Below, piece after piece: positions 43,687 to 52,255 of a stretch of 64,000 bases of DNA (positions within the stretch are counted from its first letter, which is position 1; each line of letters begins with the position of its first letter). The DNA is from Zobellia laminariae (GTDB lineage: Bacteria; Bacteroidota; Bacteroidia; Flavobacteriales; Flavobacteriaceae), in assembly GCF_009725995.1 (NCBI RefSeq), contig NZ_RCNS01000001.1, positions 910,283-974,282 on the forward strand, in the 5' to 3' direction. Below the pieces are notes generated by a model. The model was not told where the DNA came from. It was given only the letters and a program-made list of their open reading frames with translations, and did not search any database. The position numbers were made by a program, and so were the translations under genes.

Positions 43687-46167
43687 ATGGTAAACGCTTC
43701 CAAAAAATCAAAAAACAAGTTCACCTTAAAAATTGTCACTAGCTACCTTATTTTGGCTCTATTGGCAACAAGTGTTGGCTATTTTGTATATACAGAAATA
43801 CAGACCTATATTTCTACCGAAGCTTCTGATGTAAATGATGAAAAGCTGCTACGCACAAGCTCATTGATGACCAATCTTTATGAGGCAGAAAGTCTATCAA
43901 AATTAGCATTGCAAAGCAACGAGAAAATAAATTTTGATGGATATGCCCTTAAAATTGATTCTATTCAGGTGGAAATTGACACGTTAAAACAGCTGATGTT
44001 AGGTGAAGAGCAGAAAAGCTTATTGGATAGCCTTCAAATATTATTGGGTCAAAAAGTTAGCAACAACAATGAATTACGCAGCCTGAAGGTCAAAAATAAT
44101 TCAGCACATTCATTAGACCAAGCCCTTAAAGAATTTGAAAAAATAGAAGAATCTTTTGGTAAGTTTTCTGCAGAAAACCTATTTACCAATTTTGACCAAC
44201 TGTCACCTAAAGTACAGAAATCCCTGCGAGAATATGCCGTACTAATTAGTAAAAACGTACCGGAATCAGACAATACCGTCAAGAATGCAGCTTATGTAGA
44301 TTCTATATTGAACGTTTCAAAATCTATCCTGAGAAAAGCAAAATTAGCGGATTATAGATCACAGCGTTCATTGGCACAAAAAGAAATTGAGGTAAACCGT
44401 AATGATCTAGAATTGTCTCGCCAACTTCAAAATATCATTGCTGCGTTTGAAAAAGAGATTATATCTAGTAGTTACAATACCAGTATTGTAAAAAGGGAAA
44501 CTTTAAAAAGAACAACGCGAATTGCAGGAATAGCTGCATTACTCGGTTTTTTAATCGTTGGGATATTTTCTTTCTTGATTACCAAGGATTACTGGAAAGT
44601 ACAGACGTACCGAGTGCGATTGGAGAAAGAAAAGAAATTTTCGGAATCAATTTTAAAAAGTCGCGAGCAACTCATTTCAACCGTAAGCCATGACCTTCGA
44701 ACTCCTCTTAATACTATTAGTGGCTATTCCGAACTACTGGAAAGTACGGAGTTATCAAAGAAACAAAGCGGTTATATTAAGAATGTAAAATCCGCTTCGG
44801 AATACGTGGGTAATCTAGTGAACGACCTAATGGATTTTTCCAAGCTAGAAGCCGGCAAACTCAAAATTGAAAAAGTACCTTTTATTCCAGCGCATCTTAT
44901 TCAAGAAACTGCTGAGAATCTTCAAGCTATTCATGCCAACAAGGGGTTAAAACTCATTCTGGAAATAGCACCACAGTTACAACAAACGGTCTTGGGAGAC
45001 CCTTTTAGAATTAGGCAGATAATTACTAATCTTATGGGCAATGCCTTTAAGTTTACTGAGGATGGTTCAATAAGAATTACTGCAACTGCAGAAAAAGGAA
45101 AGGATAAAGCTATAACTGCGCGGATTCAAGTAGCGGACACAGGTATTGGCATTGCCAAGGACAAACAGCATCTAATATTCAGAGAATTTACACAGGCCGA
45201 AAAAACTACCGAAAAAAAATTCGGTGGGCATGGATTGGGTCTCACCATATCCAAGAAGTTGGCGGAACTTCTTAAGGGGAAGTTGACTCTTGAAAGTAAA
45301 TTGGGTGCCGGAAGTACTTTTACTTTGCAATTACCCCTAGAAATTACCGATGCCGTTGAAAAACCAGGTGAGGAAATGCCTTATATGGCCCCAAAACTGC
45401 GTATGCTAATTATAGACGATGATACCGCTCTATTGCATATGTTACGCGAACTAGCGGAAAGCATGGGTATTACTGCACATACTTTTACCAATTTCCTTTC
45501 TATTGAGAAAGACTCTCACCTAGCTTATGATATTGTTCTAACGGATATTCAAATGCCACAGGTAACCGGCTTTGAAGTGCTGAAAAAGTTGCAATCTGGT
45601 GCATACAAACATTACTCGAACCAACCAATAGTAGCCATGACGGGAAGAAGAGATTTAGGCCCAGAGGCTTACATAGGAGTTGGTTTTTCTCAAGTTTTGC
45701 AAAAGCCTTTTACAAGAGGAGAACTCATAGCTACCCTAAAATTACTAGGTATAGCTACCCAAAAACAAGAACCGAAAGAAGAAGAAATAAAAATTTCGGA
45801 ACAAGAGCCAAAATTGTATAATCTAGATATTATACATTCCTTTTTAGGAAAGAACGAAGATGCAATTCAAGATGTATTAGGTACTTTTTTAAGCGACACA
45901 GAAACCAACATGAAACTTCTTGAAGAAACGGTTACAGCAAAGGATTACCAACAAGTAAACCATGTAGCACACCGTATGCTGCCTATGTTCAGACAGCTAA
46001 AAGTTGAGAATTGTGTGACCATTTTAGAAAGAATGGAGCTGGGCACACCAGAAAATCTTGACCCAGACATCCTTGCAAGTTCCTTTGTAGTTCTAAAACA
46101 CAGTGTTAAAGAACTGGTAGCAGAACTAGAAGAACGCTTGGCTATAAATCCAGATTATAATGGTTGA
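43687..46167 (+). CDS. Hybrid sensor histidine kinase with Hpt domain
   Basis: About 826 residues from ATG 43687; ATG 43636 in the same frame would add 17. Two helices (about 17-37 and 282-304) flank a long coiled periplasmic region. The HisKA motif SHDLRTPLNT has His near 335. The HATPase has DTGIGI and GHGLGLTISKK. A receiver domain has Asp near 620 (VLTDIQMPQ), and a C-terminal Hpt domain carries AHRMLP with His near 762. This His-Asp-His relay could pass phosphate to a separate regulator; the convergent sigma-54 activator next door is the natural candidate. The last 26 bases overlap that gene. Confidence 0.9.
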   Translation: MVNASKKSKNKFTLKIVTSYLILALLATSVGYFVYTEIQTYISTEASDVNDEKLLRTSSLMTNLYEAESLSKLALQSNEKINFDGYALKIDSIQVEIDTLKQLMLGEEQKSLLDSLQILLGQKVSNNNELRSLKVKNNSAHSLDQALKEFEKIEESFGKFSAENLFTNFDQLSPKVQKSLREYAVLISKNVPESDNTVKNAAYVDSILNVSKSILRKAKLADYRSQRSLAQKEIEVNRNDLELSRQLQNIIAAFEKEIISSSYNTSIVKRETLKRTTRIAGIAALLGFLIVGIFSFLITKDYWKVQTYRVRLEKEKKFSESILKSREQLISTVSHDLRTPLNTISGYSELLESTELSKKQSGYIKNVKSASEYVGNLVNDLMDFSKLEAGKLKIEKVPFIPAHLIQETAENLQAIHANKGLKLILEIAPQLQQTVLGDPFRIRQIITNLMGNAFKFTEDGSIRITATAEKGKDKAITARIQVADTGIGIAKDKQHLIFREFTQAEKTTEKKFGGHGLGLTISKKLAELLKGKLTLESKLGAGSTFTLQLPLEITDAVEKPGEEMPYMAPKLRMLIIDDDTALLHMLRELAESMGITAHTFTNFLSIEKDSHLAYDIVLTDIQMPQVTGFEVLKKLQSGAYKHYSNQPIVAMTGRRDLGPEAYIGVGFSQVLQKPFTRGELIATLKLLGIATQKQEPKEEEIKISEQEPKLYNLDIIHSFLGKNEDAIQDVLGTFLSDTETNMKLLEETVTAKDYQQVNHVAHRMLPMFRQLKVENCVTILERMELGTPENLDPDILASSFVVLKHSVKELVAELEERLAINPDYNG

Positions 46168-47524
46168 TTTTATTATAAAGAGTCTTTCTAGTAACCTGAA
46201 GTAATTTGGCCGCTTTCGATTTATTGAAATTGGTCTTTTTTAAAGCTTTTATTATGCGGTCTTTTTCGAATTCTGATTTTGAAAAATTCTCTACTGTAGC
46301 TTCTCTTTCTTTAGGCTGAAGCACCTCTCGCGGCAAAGCATCCATTTGAACCTCATCACCACTGGTCAATAGCACAGCGCGCTTAATAACATTCTGTAAT
46401 TCTCTAAGGTTACCAGGCCAATGATACTCTTGAAAAGCCTCCCAAACTTCTGGCGAGAAACCGTCTACATTCTTATCTAAACTGCTGTTCGCCTTATTCA
46501 AAAAGTTCTCTGCAAATAACATTAAATCTTCAAATCGCTCTTCTAAAGAAGGAATTTGAATGGAAAACTCATTTAACCTATGAAAAAGGTCTTCCCTAAA
46601 AGTTCCTTTTTCAACAGCTTCTGTTAAATCCTCGTTAGTAGCGGTGATGATACGTAAATCAACATCAATCTCTTTGGTACTACCTACACGTTTTATTTTT
46701 CGCTCTTGAAGTGCACGAAGCAATTGTATTTGATTCTCGTAAGACAGATTGCCCACCTCGTCCAAGAACAAAGTACCTTTATTAGCGGCTTCAAAATTTC
46801 CTATTTTATCTTCTACGGCACCTGTAAAACTCCCTTTTATATGACCAAAAAACTCACTTGTAGCCAATTCTTTAGGTATCGCACCACAGTCTACCGCTAT
46901 AAAATTGAAGTCTTTTCTTTTACTATTATCATGAATAGCCTTAGCTGTCACTTCCTTACCCGTACCACTTTCGCCAGTTATTAAGACCGACATATTTGTA
47001 GGGGCTACCAGTTTTATATAATCCTCCAATTTTTTAGAAGCATCACTAACGCCTTTAACAATGGACTTTAGGTCCACTTTTTCAGCAACTGGAGTTGTAC
47101 TTTTTTGTTTTGAGTTTTCCTTTATCTCCTGTACTACAGAAGTAGCAACTTGGGTTGAATTTGCCTCTACCTTTAAGGCATTATCTAAAATCATTACAAT
47201 TTCATCTGGAGTAAAAGGCTTTGAAATATAGTCGAATGCACCTTTTTTCATAGCATTTACAGCCGTGCCCACCTCTGCATAACCCGTCATTACGACTACT
47301 TGAGTTTTTGGGCTTACCTCTTTTATATCGGATAACAATTGTATTCCGTCATAATCGGGCAAACGCAAGTCGGTCAATATCAAATCGAAATTAGTTTTTC
47401 CAAATTTTGATTTGGCATCTGGGGCAGTGAAGCTGGTCTCTACTTCGTAACCGTGTTTTGTCAAAAACTTTTGGAGCATCTGACAAAATGCGGCATCATC
47501 TTCAATGATTAAAAGGTTTGGCAT
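46142..47524 (-). CDS. Sigma-54-dependent response regulator (NtrC type)
   Basis: A 460-residue activator. The receiver domain has Asp-52 (LILTDLRLPD) and Lys near 102 (SKPF). The AAA+ domain has Walker A GESGTGKE at 184-191, the sigma-54-contacting GSFTGA loop at 231-236 and Walker B LFLDEVGN at 252-259. The C-terminal Fis-type HTH closes the protein (NKSKAAKLLQVTRKTLYNKI). It activates RNA polymerase carrying RpoN from upstream sites. It overlaps the convergent hybrid kinase by 26 bases and is the first regulator beside the three small secreted paralogues. Confidence 0.94.
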   Translation of the reverse strand: MPNLLIIEDDAAFCQMLQKFLTKHGYEVETSFTAPDAKSKFGKTNFDLILTDLRLPDYDGIQLLSDIKEVSPKTQVVVMTGYAEVGTAVNAMKKGAFDYISKPFTPDEIVMILDNALKVEANSTQVATSVVQEIKENSKQKSTTPVAEKVDLKSIVKGVSDASKKLEDYIKLVAPTNMSVLITGESGTGKEVTAKAIHDNSKRKDFNFIAVDCGAIPKELATSEFFGHIKGSFTGAVEDKIGNFEAANKGTLFLDEVGNLSYENQIQLLRALQERKIKRVGSTKEIDVDLRIITATNEDLTEAVEKGTFREDLFHRLNEFSIQIPSLEERFEDLMLFAENFLNKANSSLDKNVDGFSPEVWEAFQEYHWPGNLRELQNVIKRAVLLTSGDEVQMDALPREVLQPKEREATVENFSKSEFEKDRIIKALKKTNFNKSKAAKLLQVTRKTLYNKINHYNLDL

Positions 47525-47633
47525 AAAAGCATTCTAATGTTCTGTATCTATCTACGTAAAAATAGCACAAGAAAGCTCTTTCTCTTCTAATTTTATCATA
47601 AAAGATACTTTTAGAAAAAGGCCAAAACGCAAA

Positions 47634-47661
47634 AAAGGAACCGTTATATCACGGTTCCTTT
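47634..47661 (-). terminator. Terminator of paralogue A
   Basis: Stem AAAGGAACCGT / ACGGTTCCTTT with a 6-base loop and a six-T tail on the minus strand. Confidence 0.85.
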
Positions 47662-47703
47662 CTTAAAATTGGTTAGGAATTTCTTCCTACAATTTAACTT
47701 TTC

Positions 47704-48015
47704 TTACTGCTCAATAGCGTTTCCTTCTTCGTCAACAATAAGTGCACCTGAAGTACCATCTTCTAAAGAAACTTCCAATTTGTACTGGTTAGCTTCATTT
47801 TTGTGTGCTGCATTAATAGTAGCACCTGGGTAGTTAGTTGCAACCATTGTAGTTACTGCTTCCGGAACTTCTTCCAATGCAACCTCAGAAAAAGCATCTT
47901 GCTCTTGTGCTACAGCTTCAGTAGCCGTTTCAACAGCTTCGGTAGCTTGTTCTTCTTGAGCGAATGCAGTTAAACTTCCTAATGCGAATACAGACGTGAT
48001 AAATAATTTTTTCAT
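47704..48015 (-). CDS. Small secreted acidic protein A
   Basis: About 103 residues from ATG 48015; the frame is open upstream but MKKLFITSVFALGSLTAFAQ is a clear signal peptide. The mature part starts with an acidic Glu/Ala/Thr-rich stretch, then FSEVALEEVPEAVTTMVATNYPGATI and KLEVSLEDGTSGALIVDEEGNAIEQ. Two relatives (49494 and 50178) share this layout, which resembles BLIP or PepSY-type small folds (uncertain). No cargo or enzyme motif. Its upstream region carries the element described at 48069-48148, and a strong terminator isolates it. Confidence 0.85.
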   Translation of the reverse strand: MKKLFITSVFALGSLTAFAQEEQATEAVETATEAVAQEQDAFSEVALEEVPEAVTTMVATNYPGATINAAHKNEANQYKLEVSLEDGTSGALIVDEEGNAIEQ

Positions 48016-48068
48016 GATATAGTGTATTAAGTTTATTACTAATTGATTTCCCTTAGTACATAGAAAAT

Positions 48069-48148
48069 ATGATACCAATATTCATAAAAACATTTAATTA
48101 ACTGATAAACAATACATTATATTTTTAGTCGATTTTTAAAAGTGTGTA
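48069..48148 (-). promoter_or_regulatory. Shared upstream element of paralogue A
   Basis: Read toward the gene: TACACAC (48148-48142), ATCAG (48106-48102) and TTGGTATCAT (48078-48069), 54 bases before the ATG. The remaining bases of this 0.36 kb gap hold nothing else obvious except the cupin terminator at 48320. The same three elements precede the other two paralogues. Confidence 0.6.
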
Positions 48149-48319
48149 TTATTGTAAAATTCTGTTTCCTTTGAGTAATAATTCCACAGTATACACAGTA
48201 CATAATTTGCACATATTTTTTAGAAGAACCTTAGCTTTTCACTTTCAAAACTAAGGTTACTATAACTTTCAAGTAATTACAGTTATAAAAAGGAACCTTA
48301 TGCCTAGAAAACAAAAAAT

Positions 48320-48343
48320 CCGGTCGAATATATTCGCCGGAAG
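48320..48343 (-). terminator. Possible terminator of the cupin gene
   Basis: Inverted repeat CCGG-T-CGAATA / TATTCG-C-CGG with A/T-rich flanks, 29 bases past the cupin stop. Moderate strength. Confidence 0.55.
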
Positions 48344-48371
48344 GTTTTATTTAAATAGGTTCTGTTGTATT

Positions 48372-48722
48372 TCAATTTTGCCTTAAGAAGTCGCCATCAA
48401 TGATTAATAGTTTTACTCCTTCTTTAGAAATTGAACGATGAGCGCTTAGACCATCTGAAACAACATAAGTCATTCCTTTAGTCAAAGTTATTGTCTCTCC
48501 ACTTTTAAGCTCGCTCTCAAAAGTACCTTCTAAACATTGAACGATATGACCTTTTTCGCACCAATGGTCTGCAAAGTAATCCTTAGAATACTCAACCATC
48601 CGAATACGCAATCCATTATATTGAGTTGTTTGCCAGTATGCCATTCCTGTTTCACCAACATGTTCAGTTTTCGAAATTTTAGTCCAGTCTATTGATTGGA
48701 AAGGAATATTTTCTGTTGCCAT
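48372..48722 (-). CDS. DHCW-motif cupin-fold protein
   Basis: A 116-residue soluble single-domain cupin. The block FADHWCEKGHIVQCLEGTFESEL (about 50-72) is the first cupin motif in the DHCW-type family. The second half has HRSISKEGVKLLIIDGD. Metal ligands would be the His residues of that region. Function not known to me. It stands between paralogues A and B with its own terminator. Confidence 0.85.
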   Translation of the reverse strand: MATENIPFQSIDWTKISKTEHVGETGMAYWQTTQYNGLRIRMVEYSKDYFADHWCEKGHIVQCLEGTFESELKSGETITLTKGMTYVVSDGLSAHRSISKEGVKLLIIDGDFLRQN

Positions 48723-48838
48723 ATGTCTTAGGATTTACTTTTCCGGTTAGTTAGTTAATGTTTTAGCAATAAACAGTACGAGAATAAACTAGCACTTCCT
48801 TTTCACCTTACACGTAGTTAAATCTTTTGGTTTTGATT

Positions 48839-49387
48839 TTACTCCATTCGCTTTAAATAACTACCGTCATCATTTTTAATAAATTGGATTCCAATTAAAG
48901 GTGAGTAAATTATAAATCCAGAATGACTTCCAGAGTTTAATACTAAAACATTATTAAATTCATATCCATCCGAGCTGAAATCCGCAAGTGCTTCTTCTAA
49001 ATTTTCAGTATTTAGACTATCTATTCCATAAAACCCAGGACCATCAGCAACAACGATATGAGATTTATTTTCATCCCTTTTTTCTATTATAGTAGTAAAC
49101 GTTCTCCCTAAATCTTCAAATATCAACTCATTTTCCTGACTTTCAGCCAACACAACGATGCAGCTATCATCATCCGAAGAATTAAGGCTTTGATTTTCAG
49201 TTATTTTGACAGTAACTTTAGCAGTTTGAATTTCTTGTTCGTCGTTAATAAACTGAATGTTATCTTGAGCTATTGTGCTCATCGCAGATGATTCAAACTC
49301 ATTAAGATTATAGTTGATAGTTTCATCATCTGAGCAACCACACCCATATATTATCGTAAAGCAAAGAATTCCAACAAGTATTTTCAT
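48839..49387 (-). CDS. Hypothetical lipoprotein
   Basis: A 182-residue protein with a lipoprotein signal (IIYGCGC, Cys at 16 and 18). The acidic mature part lacks a recognised domain. Notable segments are SSDDDSCIVV and VLNSGSHSGFIIYSPLIGIQFIKND, which look beta-rich. It lies between the cupin and paralogue B; both flanking regions contain terminators, so it is probably monocistronic. Confidence 0.72.
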   Translation of the reverse strand: MKILVGILCFTIIYGCGCSDDETINYNLNEFESSAMSTIAQDNIQFINDEQEIQTAKVTVKITENQSLNSSDDDSCIVVLAESQENELIFEDLGRTFTTIIEKRDENKSHIVVADGPGFYGIDSLNTENLEEALADFSSDGYEFNNVLVLNSGSHSGFIIYSPLIGIQFIKNDDGSYLKRME

Positions 49388-49424
49388 TTCTAAAATATTT
49401 AGTTAACAAACTTTTTTAAATATA

Positions 49425-49452
49425 GAAAGGGGCTGCAAATGCAACCCCTTTC
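49425..49452 (-). terminator. Terminator of paralogue B
   Basis: Stem GAAAGGGG / CCCCTTTC with an inner TGCA/GCA pairing, 42 bases past the stop at 49494. The U-tail is modest. Confidence 0.65.
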
Positions 49453-49493
49453 TGACCAAACCAACTTGATACAAAACAAATAACTCAAGTTAT

Positions 49494-49814
49494 TTACATT
49501 TCAATCCAGTTACCATTTTCGTCAGCATACAAAGTACCAGCAGTACCATCTTCTAGAGATACTTCTAATTTGAACTGATTTGCTTCGTTTGTGTATGCTT
49601 TATCTATAGATGCAGTAGGATAGTTTTTAGAAACTGCAGCAGTTACTGCTTCAGGTAGCTCTTCTGATGATACTTCAGAAAAATCATCTTGTGTAGCTAC
49701 TACTACCTCTGTTGCTTCTGTAGCTTCAGTTGTTTCAATAACTGTTACTTCTTCCTGAGCAAAAGCCGAAAGACTTCCTATTGCAAAAATTGCTGTGATA
49801 AATATTTTTTTCAT
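49494..49814 (-). CDS. Small secreted acidic protein B
   Basis: About 106 residues from ATG 49814. The signal peptide MKKIFITAIFAIGSLSAFAQ is nearly the same as that of paralogue A. The mature part repeats the scheme: Glu/Thr/Val-rich stretch, FSEVSSEELPEAVTAAVSKNYP, then KLEVSLEDGTAGTLYADENGNWIEM. About 363 bases of gap precede paralogue C and hold the promoter block at 49859 and the strong terminator at 50104. Confidence 0.85.
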   Translation of the reverse strand: MKKIFITAIFAIGSLSAFAQEEVTVIETTEATEATEVVVATQDDFSEVSSEELPEAVTAAVSKNYPTASIDKAYTNEANQFKLEVSLEDGTAGTLYADENGNWIEM

Positions 49815-49858
49815 AATCGTGTACTTTACATTAATATTCTGATTACTGTAAAGAAATA

Positions 49859-49968
49859 ATGATACCAAAACCAAAATAATACTCAAATAATTGATAATCA
49901 GATATTTAATAATATTTTCACTTATTTAAAGTGTGTAATAGTGTGTATTTGTTGATATAACTTGTGTA
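49859..49968 (-). promoter_or_regulatory. Shared upstream element of paralogue B
   Basis: Read toward the gene: TACACAA (49968 side), TACACAC at 49947-49941 and 49937-49931 (10-base spacing), ATCAA at 49895-49891, and TTGGTATCAT at 49868-49859, 45 bases before the ATG. The upstream repeats lie 10 and 21 bases apart, in step with the helix. Confidence 0.6.
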
Positions 49969-50103
49969 AAATATACACGAATAGCCAAAAGGCAACCAAA
50001 CAAGCCTATACAATCGCAATTACCCTAATTAAAATCTTATATAACTTATCAATCTCTATTAAAACTGAACCCTTATCCTATTGAATAGAACTAGTGTAAA
50101 ACA

Positions 50104-50137
50104 AAAAGTCCCGTCTTCATATGAAGACGGGACTTTT
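50104..50137 (-). terminator. Terminator of paralogue C
   Basis: Perfect 17-base inverted repeat AAAAGTCCCGTCTTCAT / ATGAAGACGGGACTTTT without spacer, 40 bases past the stop. Confidence 0.88.
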
Positions 50138-50177
50138 CTACTAACTTTTTTAACTATATAGTTAAATAAGGATAATC

Positions 50178-50486
50178 TTATTTTTCAATCCAGTTACCTT
50201 CAGCGTCTGCATATAATTCAGCAGTTTCACCGTCTTCTTTAGCAACTTCTAATTTGTACTCAGCTTCTTCGCTTAAGTAAGCTTTAGAGATAGTTGCACC
50301 TGGGTGAGCAGCCTCTAGAGCTTCAGAGATAGCAGCAGGAACTTCTTCAACAGCAACTTCAGCATAAGCATCTTGAGCTTCAACTACTTCAGTTACTACT
50401 TCTTCTGCAACTACAGTTTCTTCTTCTTGAGCAAAAGCAGTCATTGTACCTAAAGACAATACTGCAGCAAACATTAAATTTTTCAT
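50178..50486 (-). CDS. Small secreted acidic protein C
   Basis: A 102-residue protein, third member of the set. The signal peptide ends in MTAFAQ, then an acidic stretch, then YAEVAVEEVPAAISEALEAAHPGATI and KLEVAKEDGETAELYADAEGNWIEK. Its mature part is more acidic and alanine-rich than the others. The upstream block at 50542-50664 resembles theirs but is longer by about one helical turn at two places. Confidence 0.85.
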   Translation of the reverse strand: MKNLMFAAVLSLGTMTAFAQEEETVVAEEVVTEVVEAQDAYAEVAVEEVPAAISEALEAAHPGATISKAYLSEEAEYKLEVAKEDGETAELYADAEGNWIEK

Positions 50487-50541
50487 TTTGTGTGTTTTAA
50501 AATTATTATTTGTTTTGATAATCGATTAGTATAGAGAGAAA

Positions 50542-50664
50542 ATGATGCCAACAAGCCTAGCACCCCTCAGAAACACATTAATATACTGATTGTCAATGTT
50601 TTAATTTAAAACAACACTTACATAAACATGTATACAGGTGTGTAAAAACAAAAAAAAGTGTGTA
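50542..50664 (-). promoter_or_regulatory. Shared upstream element of paralogue C
   Basis: Read toward the gene: TACACAC at 50664-50658 and 50644-50638 (20 bases apart), ATCAG at 50590-50586 and TTGGCATCAT at 50551-50542, 56 bases before the ATG. Confidence 0.6.
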
Positions 50665-50681
50665 AAAAATACACACTTTTT
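50653..50681 (-). terminator. Terminator of the DUF4301 operon
   Basis: Stem AAAAAGTGTGTA / TACACACTTTTT with a 5-base loop, 36 bases past the DUF4301 stop. It reuses the GTGTGTA word of the neighbouring upstream element. Confidence 0.75.
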
Positions 50682-50716
50682 GGGTAATTATTAAATTGAG
50701 TTACCAGTACACCTAC

Positions 50717-52255
50717 TTACTTTACTTGATGTGCAGGTCGTAATAGATCGTTTACAGTCTTAACGGGGTTGAATGTAGAAGAAGGTACTTCTACAAAAAT
50801 GGTATTCCAAAAAGCCATAGCACCGTTCCACAAACCTGGAAGCTCTAATGCTTTTAACTCTCTACCTTCTTTTGTCTTCCCAGTAATGAAACCTTGCTTA
50901 ACATCTACAAAGTTCATAAGGTTATACTTTTCTCCTTTATAATTCTTAACAGCGCAAACCAAATCTACAGGGTTAAAGTGCGTAGAATTCTTAAGAATAC
51001 TAGCCTGCTGGCTCTTATCCATATCTATTTGAGCCGACTCTATAATCTGAAGTGATATATTACCTTTTCTGTCGTTAATCCAAAACGGACCACCACCAGG
51101 CTCACCTTCATTCTTGACCATACCACATATGCGTATTGGTCTATTGATTTTATCTTTCAATATTTCAATCTGCTCGCCAATGCTAAAACCAGAGAAACTA
51201 TCCGAGAAACGAACATTAAGATCATTCTCTAAGAAGCTCTTAATTTCATCTAACTGATTTGATGTTAACTCATCATTGTCCAAGCTCTTAGCATAAGCAA
51301 ATGCTTTTTCCTGAGCAGTTATTAGAACACCTGCCAATACCTTCTTACTATCTGCAACTTCTGTAGCAAATTTTGGTACCGTAACATTATCTATATTCTT
51401 TATAAAGATAATGTCTGCATCTTGCTCGTTCAGGTTCTCTATCAATGCACCGTGGCCACCCGGTCTAAATAAAACAGAACCGTCACTATTTCTAAAAGGT
51501 TCATTCTGCATATCTACAGCAATAGTATCTGAAGATGGCTTTTGATTTGAATAGCTTACTTTAAAAGAAGTATTGGTGGCTGCAGAAACACGTTCGCTTA
51601 CATCATTGAATTCCTTATTAAACATATCACCATGCTGTTCGCTAATGGTAAAATGCAATTCTGCCGTATCACCAGTTTTTGCATATACTGATGCTTCGGT
51701 CAAATGCTCTTCAAAAGGTGTAGCTGTATGATCACCATAATTATGGAAGGGCAATAAACCCTTTGGAAAAAAGCCATAGTTTAAAGCATCTTCTGACATC
51801 ATCTCTTTTACAAAAAGATAAACCTCTTCATCTTTTGAGGAAGTTTTGCCTGCAATACGTTGCTTTACTAAATCATAAAAAGCAAAATTGGTCATCCCTT
51901 CAGAAAACTCTTTTAGGGCTTTGTCATTCGTGCGTTCAAAATAACTTTCAAGTGTTTCATTAGCCGGGTTGTAAGCATCCAAGAAATTGAACAGAGCCTT
52001 AAACATACGGGATGCAGCTCCTGATGCAGGAACGAACTTCAATAAAGACAAGTTACTTTGAGAAGCATCAAACTTCTGTATCAATCCTTTTTCTTCAGCA
52101 TCGGTAAATTTTGAAAGACCTTCACCCACAGTGGCAGCCTTTTCTAATTGTACAAATGGAATACCTTCTTTAAAAGTTTCTATTTGATCGTGTACCTTTT
52201 TTTCTGAAATTCCTTTTTTAGCCAGTAAGGCCAAATCCTTTTCTGTTAGTGTCAT
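50717..52255 (-). CDS. DUF4301 protein
   Basis: A 512-residue Bacteroidota protein of family DUF4301, cytosolic by sequence. The N-terminal region has FVPASGAASRMFKALFNFLDAY (about 75-96), a nucleotidyltransferase-like Gly-rich start. Later blocks are FRPGGHGALIENLNEQDADIIFIKNIDNV and GMVKNEGEPGGGPFWIND, which recall sugar-nucleotide pyrophosphorylase folds. The reaction is unknown. It overlaps the NadR-like gene by four bases (ATGA-type), so it is part of that operon. Confidence 0.88.
   Translation of the reverse strand: MTLTEKDLALLAKKGISEKKVHDQIETFKEGIPFVQLEKAATVGEGLSKFTDAEEKGLIQKFDASQSNLSLLKFVPASGAASRMFKALFNFLDAYNPANETLESYFERTNDKALKEFSEGMTNFAFYDLVKQRIAGKTSSKDEEVYLFVKEMMSEDALNYGFFPKGLLPFHNYGDHTATPFEEHLTEASVYAKTGDTAELHFTISEQHGDMFNKEFNDVSERVSAATNTSFKVSYSNQKPSSDTIAVDMQNEPFRNSDGSVLFRPGGHGALIENLNEQDADIIFIKNIDNVTVPKFATEVADSKKVLAGVLITAQEKAFAYAKSLDNDELTSNQLDEIKSFLENDLNVRFSDSFSGFSIGEQIEILKDKINRPIRICGMVKNEGEPGGGPFWINDRKGNISLQIIESAQIDMDKSQQASILKNSTHFNPVDLVCAVKNYKGEKYNLMNFVDVKQGFITGKTKEGRELKALELPGLWNGAMAFWNTIFVEVPSSTFNPVKTVNDLLRPAHQVK

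Noticed and set aside
50653..50681. Inverted GTGTGTA/TACACAC repeat as an operator
   Set aside because: As a palindrome it is better explained as the terminator of the DUF4301 operon, with poly-T on the minus strand. The word itself still counts as a direct repeat in the upstream element.
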